A DNA stretch of 64,000 bases from Bacillota bacterium. Its GTDB lineage: Bacteria > Bacillota > Clostridia > Lachnospirales > Lachnospiraceae. Positions 1-8,690 of the stretch are shown here, piece by piece (the stretch's first letter is position 1; each line of letters begins with the position of its first letter). Where the stretch lies: positions 94,453 to 158,452 of the forward strand of contig JAFAFU010000059.1 of the NCBI GenBank assembly GCA_023423335.1, read 5' to 3'. Made by a program: the position numbers and the translations under genes. The notes beneath the pieces were generated by a model. The model worked only from the letters and a program-made list of their open reading frames with translations, had not been told where the DNA came from and ran no database searches.

Positions 1-233
1 ATGGCTATTGGGGCGTCAAGCAGACTTCGGACCGGCTGGTATCCTTTGCAAAAGCATTATCCGGCAGTGATCCGGCCAAGGCGGACGCCTTGATTGATGC
101 TGTTAAAAAGGGCTTTGAGGAGGCAACGAAAGCCTGGGGAGGAAATCTTCCTGAGATCTGCGGCAATACGATGGATGAGACCATCCGCAAGCTGGAGGAA
201 TGGAGAGATTCCGTGAATGGGACTGAGGCATAA
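1..233 (+). CDS. 3' end of an unrecognised protein
   Basis: The window opens inside a reading frame (in phase with base 3) that ends at the TAA at 231-233, giving the last 76 residues. The visible part begins GYWGVKQTSDRLV and is charged and probably helical, with a KAWGG motif in the middle and an acidic C-terminus. I have a weak recollection of tails of this kind (YWG..QTSDR..., KAWGG) ending conserved clostridial hypothetical proteins, but I cannot name a function. The frame is open to the window edge, so the start and most of the protein lie upstream. A terminator-like hairpin follows at 271-311. Confidence 0.6.
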   Translation, partial: GYWGVKQTSDRLVSFAKALSGSDPAKADALIDAVKKGFEEATKAWGGNLPEICGNTMDETIRKLEEWRDSVNGTEA

Positions 234-270
234 GAATAGGGAAAGCCTGCCATTATAAACGATAATATTA

Positions 271-314
271 AGGGCTGGCTGCGGGACCGATCAGGTTTTG
301 CAGACAGCCCTTTC
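271..314 (+). terminator. Terminator-like hairpin
   Basis: AGGGCTG at 271-277 pairs with CAGCCCT at 305-311, extended inward by CTGC/GCAG, and is followed only by TTTC. It probably ends transcription of the partial gene upstream. Confidence 0.5.
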
Positions 315-448
315 AGAAACAGGATAAAAGACTTTAATTATTTTTTAATTCTGTATACCGGAAAATGTGGTATGATATATGGGTACGAAGGGTTTCTGCC
401 GCAGGCAGCGGCCGGCCGGCCGGAATACTATTAACGGAGGTAATCATT

Positions 449-943
449 ATGTCGAAAATATCGAACCAGCGTAAAGCAACCTATTATATCGGAATGGGCA
501 TGACCCTGATTGGCTTCCTACTGTTTATATCCTTGTTCTTCTCTGCGTTTGGCCTTATGGGCGGATTCTTTGACAACGGAATCGGAAATCCTTTTGATGA
601 AGGGAGGGGAAATCCCTTTGGCGGAGGGATAGGAAACTCCTTTGGACGGGCGTTTATCGGAATGCTTCTGATGATAGGAGGACAGATTGTATCGAGAATC
701 GGTGCCAGGGGTGCGGCAGGCTCCGGGATCATCCTGGATCCTGAGCGGGCGAGGGAAGACCTAAGTCCCTATACGGAAGCGGCCGGAGGTATGATTAATG
801 ATGTGATCAGTAATATTGATGTCTTTGACCGAAAGCACGCATCCGGCGAAACGAAGGAGATCGTTAAAATTAAATGCAGGGAATGCGGGGCCTTAAATGA
901 GGAGGACGCCAAATTCTGCAAGGCCTGCGGGAAGGAGATGTAA
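449..943 (+). CDS. Zinc-ribbon membrane protein, unknown function
   Basis: A 164-residue protein starting MSKISNQR at 449, with GGAGG at 436-440 at good spacing; an in-frame ATG at 365 has no ribosome site and is not used. Residues about 11-40 form a hydrophobic segment, followed by a Gly/Phe/Asn-rich stretch with near-repeats of the type GNPFDEG / GNPFGGG / GNSFGRA, and a second hydrophobic segment (FIGMLLMIGGQIV). The C-terminus is a treble-clef zinc ribbon of CxxC...CxxC type (CREC, then CKAC). Zinc-ribbon membrane proteins of this kind are frequent in Lachnospiraceae and mostly uncharacterised. Function is not inferred. Confidence 0.75.
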   Translation: MSKISNQRKATYYIGMGMTLIGFLLFISLFFSAFGLMGGFFDNGIGNPFDEGRGNPFGGGIGNSFGRAFIGMLLMIGGQIVSRIGARGAAGSGIILDPERAREDLSPYTEAAGGMINDVISNIDVFDRKHASGETKEIVKIKCRECGALNEEDAKFCKACGKEM

Positions 944-951
944 GGGGCCTG

Positions 952-1091
952 GTGTGAAGAAAAAGCATCTTCACACGGGAAGAACTGCAAAGTTTGTACA
1001 AAGGTGCTCACTCCTTGTTCTTCCGGATATTTGAGATGCCGCATAGCGGCATCATATTGTGTTAGTGTGAATGATAAAAGAATAATTCACA
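952..1091. repeat. Three consecutive short inverted repeats
   Basis: Between the zinc-ribbon gene and the nucleotidyltransferase lie three perfect hairpins: GTGTGAAGA/TCTTCACAC (952-960, 968-976), GATGCCGC/GCGGCATC (1035-1042, 1046-1053) and GTGTGAAT/ATTCACAC (1065-1072, 1084-1091). The first and third share the GTGTGAA arm. None has a clear T-tract. They may be 3'-end or processing structures, or remnants of a small mobile repeat. Confidence 0.5.
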
Positions 1092-1146
1092 CTTAGAAGC
1101 TTGGGCCGAGGATTGCGCAGGGGCATCGGCAGCATGGAGGATTTAT

Positions 1147-2028
1147 ATGAGATCAGAGAAAGAGATGATGGATCTGATTCTGGGGGTGGCCGCCCGGGAT
1201 GAGAGAATTCGGGCAGTCTATCTGAATGGTTCAAGGGCAAACCCGAAGGTACCCAGGGATATCTTTCAGGATTATGACATTGTATATGCCGTAACCGATA
1301 CGGAAGGGTTTATCAAGGATAAATCCTGGCTTAAGTTATTCGGGGAGGTAGTCGTGATGCAGGAACCGGACAATAATGTGCTTTTTCATGATGAGTCGGC
1401 TGATTTTAAGGTGCGCTATGCATACCTGATGCAATTTATGGACGGTAACCGGATTGATCTGTCTCTCAAGAATATGGAAAGCTCCATAAAAGAATGCAGG
1501 GAAGAGAAGCTTACGATTGTTTTGCTGGATAAGGACGGGCTCCTGCCCGAGATTAATCCTCCCTCCGACGAGGATTATCATGTGAAGAAGCCCTCAGGAA
1601 TTCAGTTTGACCATTGCTGCAATGAGTTCTGGTGGGTTTCCCCTTATATAGCAAAAGGACTCTGGCGCAGAGAGCTTTTGTACGCTCTGGATCATTTGAA
1701 CCTATATGCGCGCCCAATGCTTCTCCTGATGCTATCCTGGCAGGCGGGAATTCCTACGGAATTTACGGTCAGCGTGGGTAAATGCGGAAAGTATCTGGAC
1801 CAATACCTTCCCGAAGAGCTTTGGGGCAAGCTTCTTAAGACCTATCCGGCAGCGGAGCCGGAGCAGATTTGGGATGCTTTGCTGACCATGGGTGAGCTGT
1901 TCCGGGAGACAGCGGTCCAGGTTGCAGCAGCCATGGGCTTTGAGTATGATTATGGACAGGATCAGAAAACTATGGATTACCTGAGGGATATCAGAACACT
2001 CCCCGGGGATGCGAAAGAAATACGGTAG
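1147..2028 (+). CDS. Aminoglycoside 6-adenylyltransferase-like protein, ANT(6) family
   Basis: A 293-residue protein, normal length for the AadE/ANT(6) family, which transfers AMP from ATP to the 6-hydroxyl of streptomycin. The start has GGAGG six bases upstream. The nucleotidyltransferase core is visible near the N-terminus: NGSR (residues 27-30) and DYD (42-44), the Gly-Ser and metal-binding Asp pair typical of the fold. The C-terminal half (FWWVSPYIAKGLWR, then the Y-D-Y-G end) matches the family's helical domain. Many chromosomal clostridial members exist whose resistance activity is untested, so a different nucleotide-transfer substrate is possible. It stands alone, with no adjacent transposase. 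Confidence 0.85.
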   Translation: MRSEKEMMDLILGVAARDERIRAVYLNGSRANPKVPRDIFQDYDIVYAVTDTEGFIKDKSWLKLFGEVVVMQEPDNNVLFHDESADFKVRYAYLMQFMDGNRIDLSLKNMESSIKECREEKLTIVLLDKDGLLPEINPPSDEDYHVKKPSGIQFDHCCNEFWWVSPYIAKGLWRRELLYALDHLNLYARPMLLLMLSWQAGIPTEFTVSVGKCGKYLDQYLPEELWGKLLKTYPAAEPEQIWDALLTMGELFRETAVQVAAAMGFEYDYGQDQKTMDYLRDIRTLPGDAKEIR

Positions 2029-2035
2029 GACTGCC

Positions 2036-2065
2036 TGCCTTTATGCCTTTCGGATTATAAAGGCA
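2036..2065 (+). terminator. Possible terminator hairpin after the ANT(6) gene
   Basis: TGCCTTTAT (2036-2044) pairs with ATAAAGGCA (2057-2065). It lies between the ANT(6) gene and the convergent MFS gene. No clean T-tract follows directly. Confidence 0.3.
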
Positions 2066-2072
2066 GCGGAGA

Positions 2073-3322
2073 TTATGACATATCCTTGTCTGCCTTTTTT
2101 CTATGAAATAATAACAGTACAATAAACATAAGCAGAGGAAACAGTACGGCAGCCAGCAAGCCGGTCCTTAAGCCGGTCTGTTCCGGGTCAAGACCTCTTC
2201 CTGACCATAACGAAGGGCTTAATTTCCCGCGGCTGACACTGTCCGATAACTTACCGGCCAGCCAGGGTCCTGCGGAACAACCGATATCACCACAGATGGC
2301 GAGAATTCCGAACATCATCGTACCGCCCCTTGGGAAGGCCGCCGAGGTCAGACTGAAGGTCCCCGGCCACATCAGTGAGACGGATAATCCGGTCAGGCTG
2401 CAGGAGAGCAGGGAAATGAACGGATTAGGGAAAAATATCGTGACCAGGTAGGTTACAATACAGAGAATACTGCTGCCGGCAAGACAGCTGCGCAGGGGGA
2501 AACGGTCTCCGTAATAACCGTAGATTGTCCGGCCGATTGCCATAAAGAAAGCGAAGAGTCCCGGACCCAGCAGGTCGCCAGCTTAGTGATACCAAGACCC
2601 TTCTCGGCAAACATGGAGGACCATTGGGACATCGTAAGCTCGCTTGCCCCGGCACAAATCATGAGAAGCATGGCCAGATATAACATGCGGTGTGAAAGAA
2701 GCTCCTTAAGCCGCATTTCTTTCCCCTGCTTTACCAGCGGCAGAATGGGTACCTTTGCAAATTGGAACATATTATAGAGAGGAAACAGGGACCAGAGCAG
2801 GGGCAATAAAAACCAAAGCTCCCTGCCGAGAATCCGGATCAGGAAAGTGCTCAGAAATACGACACCCATCTGTCCCCAACAATAAAAGGAGTGAAGCAGA
2901 CTCATGGAAGCCCCCTTATTTTCATTGGGAAGAGCCTCCACAATGGGACTGACGATGACCTCCAACAAGCCGCCCCCAATAGCATAAATCAGGACGGATA
3001 CCAGCATTCCCAGGTAGGGGGAAGGAAGCAGCAGAGGGAATATGCCAAGTAAGATCAGGCCTAAGACGCAGAGGGCATGGGCGGCAACCATGCAAGTCCG
3101 GTGGCCAATCCGGTCCGCGTAACGGGTAGCCCATATATCCGTCGCGATCTGTGTCAGGAAGTTCGCCAATACCAGCAGCCCCAGCTGTTCGTAGGAAATC
3201 CCGAAATCCGTCCGAAAGATGATAAACAGCAGAGGCGCCAGATTATTAATAATAGCTTGCGTCATATAACCACGGTAGCAGGAATATGTAGTATGCTTGT
3301 AGGTATAAATTCTTGCGTTCAT
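2073..3322 (-). pseudogene. MFS transporter, interrupted by a frameshift
   Basis: Two minus-strand reading frames together make one major facilitator transporter of about 410 residues. The N-terminal part (start at 3322) carries the usual opening transmembrane helices and breaks near 2575-2582. There the frame leaves a sequence ending ...GLGITKL and runs into a nonsense tail that ends at 2453. The C-terminal part (to 2073) resumes with ...FMAIGRTIYGYYGDRF, a typical start of helix 8 and its loop, and carries the remaining helices. One missing base (or two extra) explains the break. It is either a pseudogene or an assembly error. The substrate is unknown. It lies downstream of ispE on the same strand, 46 bases away. 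Confidence 0.75.
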
Positions 3323-3368
3323 TTTTGTCCGTCCTTTTATCCTGGAGAATATTTGCCGAAGGCATTGT

Positions 3369-4244
3369 TTATTCGAATTGCGGCCGGTAAGGCTTTGTCA
3401 GATATACCGTCTTACCATAGTCCGACATAAGAAAACACTGATATGCCGCCTTCGCGGCCGTCAGGCTGTCATAGATTCCGAATACGGTTGGTCCGCTTCC
3501 GCTCATCAGAGAGGTCAGGGCACCTTGCTCTTTCATGCGGCGTTTAATCTCTTCTATGATGGGGTACTCCTTGACGGTAACGGTCTGAAGAAGGTTATCC
3601 ATCAACGAAGCAAGCTTTTTTAAGCTTCCTGCTTCAATCGCCTGCAGCATTCCGGGGATATCCGGATGGGGAAAGTCCGCGGATAAATTCAGATGCTCAT
3701 ATACATATTTGGTTGACACGCTGATATCCGGCTTGACAAGGAGAATATGACAGTCCGGCATGGGCTTTAAAGGGGTAAGAAGCTCGCCGATCCCTTCGGA
3801 TAAGGCAGTTCCAAGCATAAGGCAGTAGGGAACATCAGCTCCAAGCTTCACCCCCATAGTTTGCAGCTCCTGCAAGGATAATCCGGTGCGAAAAAGACGG
3901 TTGAGGCCTGAGAGGGCTGCTGCGGCATCACTGCTTCCGCCGGCCATTCCGGCGGCGACAGGGATCATCTTCTTAAGCACAATTCGGATTCCGTCCTGTA
4001 TACCCAGGGCTGTACGGAACAAATCAGCGGCTTTATATACGATATTGCGGCTGTCAGCGGGGAGCCAGGGAAGATCCGTCACCAGCTTAAGTGCCCCCTT
4101 CTTATACCTGCTGATGGTTAATGTATCATACAGGTTGACGGACTGCATAATCATGCTGACCTCATGATAGCCGTCCTCCCGTTTTTTAAGTACGTCAAGA
4201 CCAATATTTATTTTAGCGTAAGCTTTGATTTTAATGGAATTCAT
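3369..4244 (-). CDS. ispE: 4-diphosphocytidyl-2-C-methyl-D-erythritol kinase
   Basis: A 291-residue GHMP kinase that phosphorylates the 2-hydroxyl of CDP-methylerythritol in the non-mevalonate (MEP) isoprenoid pathway, in the cytoplasm. The N-terminal AYAKINIGL with Lys11, the ATP-binding glycine-rich loop PVAAGMAGGSSDAA (residues 95-108), the GADVPYC motif with Asp137 and the C-terminal SGSGPTVFG motif are all present, so the enzyme looks intact. Length is standard. It follows spoIIR on the same strand; in many clostridia ispE sits next to spoIIR, which agrees with the call. Confidence 0.95.
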   Translation of the reverse strand: MNSIKIKAYAKINIGLDVLKKREDGYHEVSMIMQSVNLYDTLTISRYKKGALKLVTDLPWLPADSRNIVYKAADLFRTALGIQDGIRIVLKKMIPVAAGMAGGSSDAAAALSGLNRLFRTGLSLQELQTMGVKLGADVPYCLMLGTALSEGIGELLTPLKPMPDCHILLVKPDISVSTKYVYEHLNLSADFPHPDIPGMLQAIEAGSLKKLASLMDNLLQTVTVKEYPIIEEIKRRMKEQGALTSLMSGSGPTVFGIYDSLTAAKAAYQCFLMSDYGKTVYLTKPYRPQFE

Positions 4245-4331
4245 ACAGGCTCCAATCCTTGTTGATAACCGTATTCTATCACAGAACCATAAGGTTTACA
4301 ATCAACAGCTTATTGTGTTTGGCAGATCGGA

Positions 4332-5006
4332 TCAGGAGAACAGCTTCTTGATGGATTCCCAGATTTTAAATTTATACTTCACGGGTACTTTGCTATCCTT
4401 TAAGCTGGAATATTCCTCTTCCGTCAGGAGGTATTTCAGCTGAGTGTCCGTATCCTTGTCAACGATACTGTAGGTCTCATCGACGAAACACAGCGGAGGG
4501 AACATGACACACCACCAGTTCTTCCCTGCAGCATCGCCGATCTGCACGCGGAGAGCTTCATAGGTTCCGGGGGGGAAGGTATAGTCCCCATAGATTTTCA
4601 TGGGAAAATATACAGGCTCAAGGCTGACTCTGACGGCATAATGGTATCCCTGCTCTGTGATAATTCTCTCGGCGGTATCCTGGATCCGGGACATTTCGGA
4701 CAGGATCAGGGTCCTGCCTTCGGCAATATTATCCGAAGAATTAAGCCTGGGAGCAAGCTCTTTTACTAAGGCATTTTTCACCAGGATTTTAAGCGCCTGA
4801 TCCTCCTCGCTGTCACTGTTGGCTATCACATGAAAACGTATGATCTCGCCTGCGATACCCTCCTGCAATTGTTTCGCTTTGACGGCATCGGAACGGATAA
4901 TGCAGGTGCATGCCCAGGAAAAAAATAAGATAGCTAAAAATAATAGGATACGGAAGCCGGCAGGGGTGCCGGTTTCTTTTGGATATTTATGAAATTTTAT
5001 AAACAT
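4332..5006 (-). CDS. spoIIR: Stage II sporulation protein R
   Basis: A 224-residue secreted signalling protein that, in the forespore, triggers activation of the SpoIIGA protease and so of sigma-E in the mother cell. I place the start at 5006 (MFIKFHKY) because GGAGGG lies at proper distance from it; an ATG four codons upstream (5018) overlaps that ribosome site. A hydrophobic signal segment (about residues 18-36, ILLFLAILFFSWACTC) is followed by the family's conserved IIRFHVIANSDSEEDQ region and the later GKNWWCVMFPPLCF motif. Its presence supports an endospore-forming organism. ispE lies 87 bases downstream. Confidence 0.93.
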   Translation of the reverse strand: MFIKFHKYPKETGTPAGFRILLFLAILFFSWACTCIIRSDAVKAKQLQEGIAGEIIRFHVIANSDSEEDQALKILVKNALVKELAPRLNSSDNIAEGRTLILSEMSRIQDTAERIITEQGYHYAVRVSLEPVYFPMKIYGDYTFPPGTYEALRVQIGDAAGKNWWCVMFPPLCFVDETYSIVDKDTDTQLKYLLTEEEYSSLKDSKVPVKYKFKIWESIKKLFS

Positions 5007-5317
5007 GTTACCCTCCATCTGCCGCCTTTAGGCGGTATGCAAAGCGAATTTCCAAATTCACTTTTGAAAAATGTACTTCTTTTCAACCTACCTCCGTTTT
5101 CCCGCCATGCGGGGAATAAATAGGATGGCTTCGGTTTTTTTATGTAAGCAAATGACTATGACTGGAGTTTTGCCAGAAACCGGGTCACTTATTCAGGAAC
5201 TTAAACCAAATGCCCGGAATAGCCGGAAGCATGAAAGGCTCTTGAACTTACCGGGGTTTCATAGTACAATGGACTGGCGAAGAATACCAATATTAAGGAA
5301 TGAATTAAGGGGCGGGA

Positions 5318-5740
5318 ATGAAGCAGAAAGTCGGGATTATAATAGAGGGAATACAAAATCAGGATAAGAAGGTTCCGGTTATTACCAAAGCGGAGGGGAC
5401 TTACCAGTCTCGGAACGGCAAGCATTATATCCGCTATGAGGAGATCTCCGAAGAAAATGGGACTAGGATGAAAAATACGCTGAAGCTCTCTCCGGAACAG
5501 GTCATCATGAAAAAGGATGGGCCCGGGGTTCATACCCGGCTGGTATTTGACCGGGCGGAAATCACCACTGCGATCTATCAGGCTCCCTATGGGAGCTTAA
5601 GCTTTCAGATATCCAATTCGGTGATTATCCTGCTGGAGGAGGAAGATGAGCTCCGGTTAAGCTTAAAGTATACCTTATCCGATCAGGGAGGAGTGCTCTC
5701 GGACAACCAGGTTAACATAAGGGTAACACCCCTCCTGTAA
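5318..5740 (+). CDS. DUF1934 (YwiB-like) protein
   Basis: A 140-residue protein with the features of the DUF1934 family: ITKAEGTYQSRNGKHYIRYEE at the N-terminus, the VHTRLVFDR core and the C-terminal LSLKYTL. The family adopts a lipocalin-like beta barrel and its function is unknown; Bacillus YwiB belongs to it. The start has GGGGCGGG immediately upstream. It is a single-gene unit, bounded downstream by a strong terminator and upstream by about 300 bases with no other gene I can support. Confidence 0.85.
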   Translation: MKQKVGIIIEGIQNQDKKVPVITKAEGTYQSRNGKHYIRYEEISEENGTRMKNTLKLSPEQVIMKKDGPGVHTRLVFDRAEITTAIYQAPYGSLSFQISNSVIILLEEEDELRLSLKYTLSDQGGVLSDNQVNIRVTPLL

Positions 5741-5761
5741 GGCAAAATTGATTATACTAAT

Positions 5762-5834
5762 AATAAAAATGAAGGAATCCGGCAGTCCCTTTGACCGTTC
5801 GTCTCAGAGGCCGCCGGATTCCTTCATTTTTATT
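5762..5834. terminator. Strong bidirectional terminator
   Basis: A perfect 22-base inverted repeat: the arm at 5762-5783 matches its complement at 5813-5834, core GAAGGAATCCGGC. A-rich and T-rich ends let it work both ways, between the DUF1934 gene and the convergent CapA-like gene. Confidence 0.9.
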
Positions 5835-5840
5835 ATTTTA

Positions 5841-7100
5841 TCAATTTCCGGCATCTATAGCCGTCTCAGTCATATAGCCCTCATCATCAAATTCTACGCC
5901 GAAGGAGATTTCCTTCATAAAGCTATAGTAGGCTTTCCGTTTTGAAGCCTCTGTAATCAAAGAGGTATAGGTGTTTTCACCCAGGGTGGGCAGCAGCTGT
6001 ACCTTCAGGCTGCCATCCTTCTCCAAATAAAGCTTCAGGAGGCCGGCATCCCTGGTGGTATTATTGAACCAGTAATTGCCGAGGCTGTACGCGATCGGTT
6101 TTCCCTGATAGAACTCCATCCCCTGAAGAACATGGGGGTGGCAGCCGATAACTGCGTCCGCACCTGCATCGATATATTGTCTTGCAAGTGTTTTCTGGTA
6201 TTCAACGGGATAATTCGTTCTCTCAACACCCCAGTGTACATAAACCACAACAAAATCACTGTTCTCCTTGGCTTCCCGAATGCCTTCCAGCAGCAAAGCC
6301 GGATCATAGGTTCCGATCATACCGGGCCGGGTATCGGTCGCATACCAATCCATGGCAAAGACGACCCGGGAGGCGGCCAGATAAGCAATCCTGGTATCTC
6401 CGAGGGTATAATAGATGGGTGCTTTCGCCCGTTCCAGGTTTATTCCTGCACCGACATAATCGATATCAGCCTCCTCCAGGGCAGTAAAGGTATCCATCAG
6501 GGCATCCACGCCGAAATCCAGGGTATGGTTATTGGCCAGGGAGACGATATCAACTCCCATTTCCTTCAGGATATTAACCCTCTTTGGGTCAGCCCGGAAG
6601 GTGTAGGATTTATCCTGGGCCTCTGTACCTCTGAGACTATAGGCAAATTCATTATTTAACATCATGATATCAGCGGCATTCATCTCCTCCACCAGTTCGG
6701 GAGAGATACAACCAAGGATTCCCTGACCCTGTCGGTCATAACGGGCCACCGGCTTTGAATCTTCATCCAGATTAATGTCACCGGCAAAGGTCAGCACAAT
6801 AGGTCCCTCATCGGCAACTTCGGGAACAGCCGCAGGTGTGGGAACGGGAGACGCGGAAAAATCCGTCTGATCAGGGGAGCCGGTTATCCCGGGAGCCGTT
6901 GTTACCGCCGGAGCATTGCCGCCGTCGGAGCTGTCCGCTGTCCGGTCATTGCCATCGGAGACGGCTTCGGTCGGTGTCGGAGCCCCGGATTTATGCTCCT
7001 GCCCCTCCCGGAGACGGAAGGAGTAGATGATAATTCCTGATAATATGGTCAATAACAGAAGCCCTGCTATGGTTAAAAGCAATCGATTTTTCTTATACAT
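5841..7100 (-). CDS. CapA-family metallophosphatase-like protein
   Basis: A 419-residue membrane-anchored protein of the CapA/PgsA family, members of which take part in poly-gamma-glutamate or capsule synthesis. I choose the ATG at 7100 (MYKKNRLLL) because AAAGGAAC precedes it; an upstream in-frame start adds 13 unconvincing residues. An N-terminal transmembrane helix (about 6-26) is followed by a Ser/Thr/Pro-rich linker. The enzyme domain follows, with metal-binding signatures FAGDINLD, NNEFAYS, ANNHTLDFG, VVYVHWGVE and GCHPHVLQG. No other poly-glutamate genes (capB/capC) lie nearby, so the actual substrate is open. Confidence 0.88.
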   Translation of the reverse strand: MYKKNRLLLTIAGLLLLTILSGIIIYSFRLREGQEHKSGAPTPTEAVSDGNDRTADSSDGGNAPAVTTAPGITGSPDQTDFSASPVPTPAAVPEVADEGPIVLTFAGDINLDEDSKPVARYDRQGQGILGCISPELVEEMNAADIMMLNNEFAYSLRGTEAQDKSYTFRADPKRVNILKEMGVDIVSLANNHTLDFGVDALMDTFTALEEADIDYVGAGINLERAKAPIYYTLGDTRIAYLAASRVVFAMDWYATDTRPGMIGTYDPALLLEGIREAKENSDFVVVYVHWGVERTNYPVEYQKTLARQYIDAGADAVIGCHPHVLQGMEFYQGKPIAYSLGNYWFNNTTRDAGLLKLYLEKDGSLKVQLLPTLGENTYTSLITEASKRKAYYSFMKEISFGVEFDDEGYMTETAIDAGN

Positions 7101-7170
7101 ATGCCGTTCCTTTCTGACCGGGGCGGGTTCGCCCGGCAAGTATGCTTTTTCGCCTGGTGTAGGCTTACAT

Positions 7171-7216
7171 AAAAAATCCTCTTACCATACAACAATTATG
7201 CCATGAAGGTAAGAGG
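7171..7216 (-). terminator. Rho-independent terminator
   Basis: On the minus strand CCTCTTACC (7216-7208) and GGTAAGAGG (7186-7178) pair and are followed by ATTTTTT. It ends transcription of the small membrane-anchored gene at 7232-7681. Confidence 0.75.
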
Positions 7217-7231
7217 AATATTTGTTTATTA

Positions 7232-7681
7232 CTATTTTGTACTTTTTCTCTTCAGACGTTTTAATAAACCCTTTTTCTCCGGCTTTACTTCAAGGCTGCT
7301 TCGTAAACCCTTCACATCCATAATGTAAATACCGCTGATGACGGCCTTTACTTCCTTCTTCACCGGAATGATATCAAATATCTTGGCATCACATACAAGG
7401 GACATCACCTTCGGACCTATTTTAGCCTTTACAATCGGGACTTTGGAGGCACGCATATATTTCGGGGTCTGATCAAGCACCATCTTAGGAAGATTTGCTT
7501 CCTTCATCTTCATTTTTTTCTTATCAATTACCAGGATGGACACAGTCTGAGCGGCAGCCTTCATCTGCGCTTCCGAGGCCTCCTGCTTCCTCTGAAGCTT
7601 CTTTCCTACGAAATACAGAGTAATAAATACGGCCAGTACCACGACAGCTATTATAATTAATACGGTAATTACGGTTCCCAT
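7232..7681 (-). CDS. Conserved hypothetical, single N-terminal membrane anchor
   Basis: A 149-residue protein with an N-terminal transmembrane helix (about 3-26, VLIIIAVVVLAVFITLYFV) and a very basic soluble remainder: KKMKMKEANLP, then a C-terminal KKGLLKRLKRKSTK. The spacing KYMRASKVPIVKAKIGPKVMSL and the beta-rich middle suggest a small folded domain. I recognise it only as a conserved Lachnospiraceae-type hypothetical and assign no function. It has its own terminator downstream. Confidence 0.7.
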   Translation of the reverse strand: MGTVITVLIIIAVVVLAVFITLYFVGKKLQRKQEASEAQMKAAAQTVSILVIDKKKMKMKEANLPKMVLDQTPKYMRASKVPIVKAKIGPKVMSLVCDAKIFDIIPVKKEVKAVISGIYIMDVKGLRSSLEVKPEKKGLLKRLKRKSTK

Positions 7682-7806
7682 GAATTATGTACCTCCTAAT
7701 TTGTACGTATTCAGATAAGCCCTGATCAGGGCAACGATAATTGTATCATTTTTTCCTCTAAAAATAAATAGCAAAATATAAAATATTACACGAAAAATTC
7801 GACAAG

Positions 7807-8535
7807 CTATACCAGGGTCTTATTCTTTTCCAGGGTCTCCCGAATGATACCCTGAACATAGGATCCCAGGAACTTTTTCTGCTCCTTATCCAGACTGTCC
7901 GGATAGATTGGTTTGCAAAATTCCAGTACTACATGGGTGGCTTTAATCTTTGGAAAATGATTTTCAAGGATGTCATCGGTTTTGGACAATGCAACAGGAA
8001 CGATGGCACAACCGGTCTTCTCGGCCATTTTAAAGCTTCCCTCCTTAAAAGGGAGCATATCTTCACCATGGTTTCTGGTGCCTTCCGGTGATATAAATAC
8101 AGAATAACCAGCTTTCAGCTGTTCTATCCCCTTTAATATGGTTTTTAGCCCCTGCTTAATGTCATCGCGGTCTAAGAAAAGGCACTGAAGGAAACGCATC
8201 CAGGTGCTTAAGAAAGGCACTCTGGCAATTTCCTTTTTTGCCATAAAGCCGGTCAGGGTGGGGAGGGATACATAAGCAACCGGAACATCAAAATAGCTTC
8301 TGTGATTTGCCACGTAGAGAACCGGTTCGTTCTTTGGTACATTTTCCAAACCGATTACGGTCCGCTTCACTCCGGAGATAAAGAGGATAACATGGAACGC
8401 TCTCACAACAATCCACTGAGAACTGGCAACCATAGCCCTGCGACTGAACCGGCCGATAATATACTCAATCAGAAAGATCGGAATACTGATTATAAAGAAA
8501 ACCAATAAAAAAATAAGTGCAATAAAAAGCCGCAT
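7807..8535 (-). CDS. plsC: 1-acyl-sn-glycerol-3-phosphate acyltransferase
   Basis: A 242-residue membrane enzyme that adds the second acyl chain to lysophosphatidic acid, making phosphatidic acid for membrane lipids. The start at 8535 is chosen because GGAGG lies six bases upstream; an earlier ATG at 8553 lacks one. The N-terminal hydrophobic region (about 3-25) is followed by the acyltransferase motifs NHRSYFD (catalytic His78 and Asp83), FLDRDD and SPEGTRN, then PVALSK. All four conserved blocks are present. The gene is monocistronic as far as I can see, with the VanY gene upstream behind a terminator. Confidence 0.93.
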   Translation of the reverse strand: MRLFIALIFLLVFFIISIPIFLIEYIIGRFSRRAMVASSQWIVVRAFHVILFISGVKRTVIGLENVPKNEPVLYVANHRSYFDVPVAYVSLPTLTGFMAKKEIARVPFLSTWMRFLQCLFLDRDDIKQGLKTILKGIEQLKAGYSVFISPEGTRNHGEDMLPFKEGSFKMAEKTGCAIVPVALSKTDDILENHFPKIKATHVVLEFCKPIYPDSLDKEQKKFLGSYVQGIIRETLEKNKTLV

Positions 8536-8562
8536 AACGAACCTCCAGAACAAATTATTATA

Positions 8563-8615
8563 AAAAGAGACCCCAGGATTCTATGATATCATACAGACCC
8601 CAAAAAGTCTCTTTT
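8563..8615 (-). terminator. Terminator downstream of the VanY-like gene
   Basis: AAAAGAGAC (8563-8571) pairs with GTCTCTTTT (8607-8615) across a 35-base loop. Both strands have T-runs, so it could work in either direction. Confidence 0.55.
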
Positions 8616-8690
8616 TTCTTGCATATATCGGATAAACAAGTTGCTGATATCATCCGGATACGAAACAAAACTGCGGACGGGTGACGGCGA

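Noticed and set aside
2425..2655. 76-codon minus-strand frame across the MFS frameshift
   Set aside because: It lies in the third frame of the transporter region and shows no membrane or domain pattern.
5071..5367. 98-codon plus-strand frame before the DUF1934 gene
   Set aside because: No ribosome site, random-looking composition and overlap with the real DUF1934 start.
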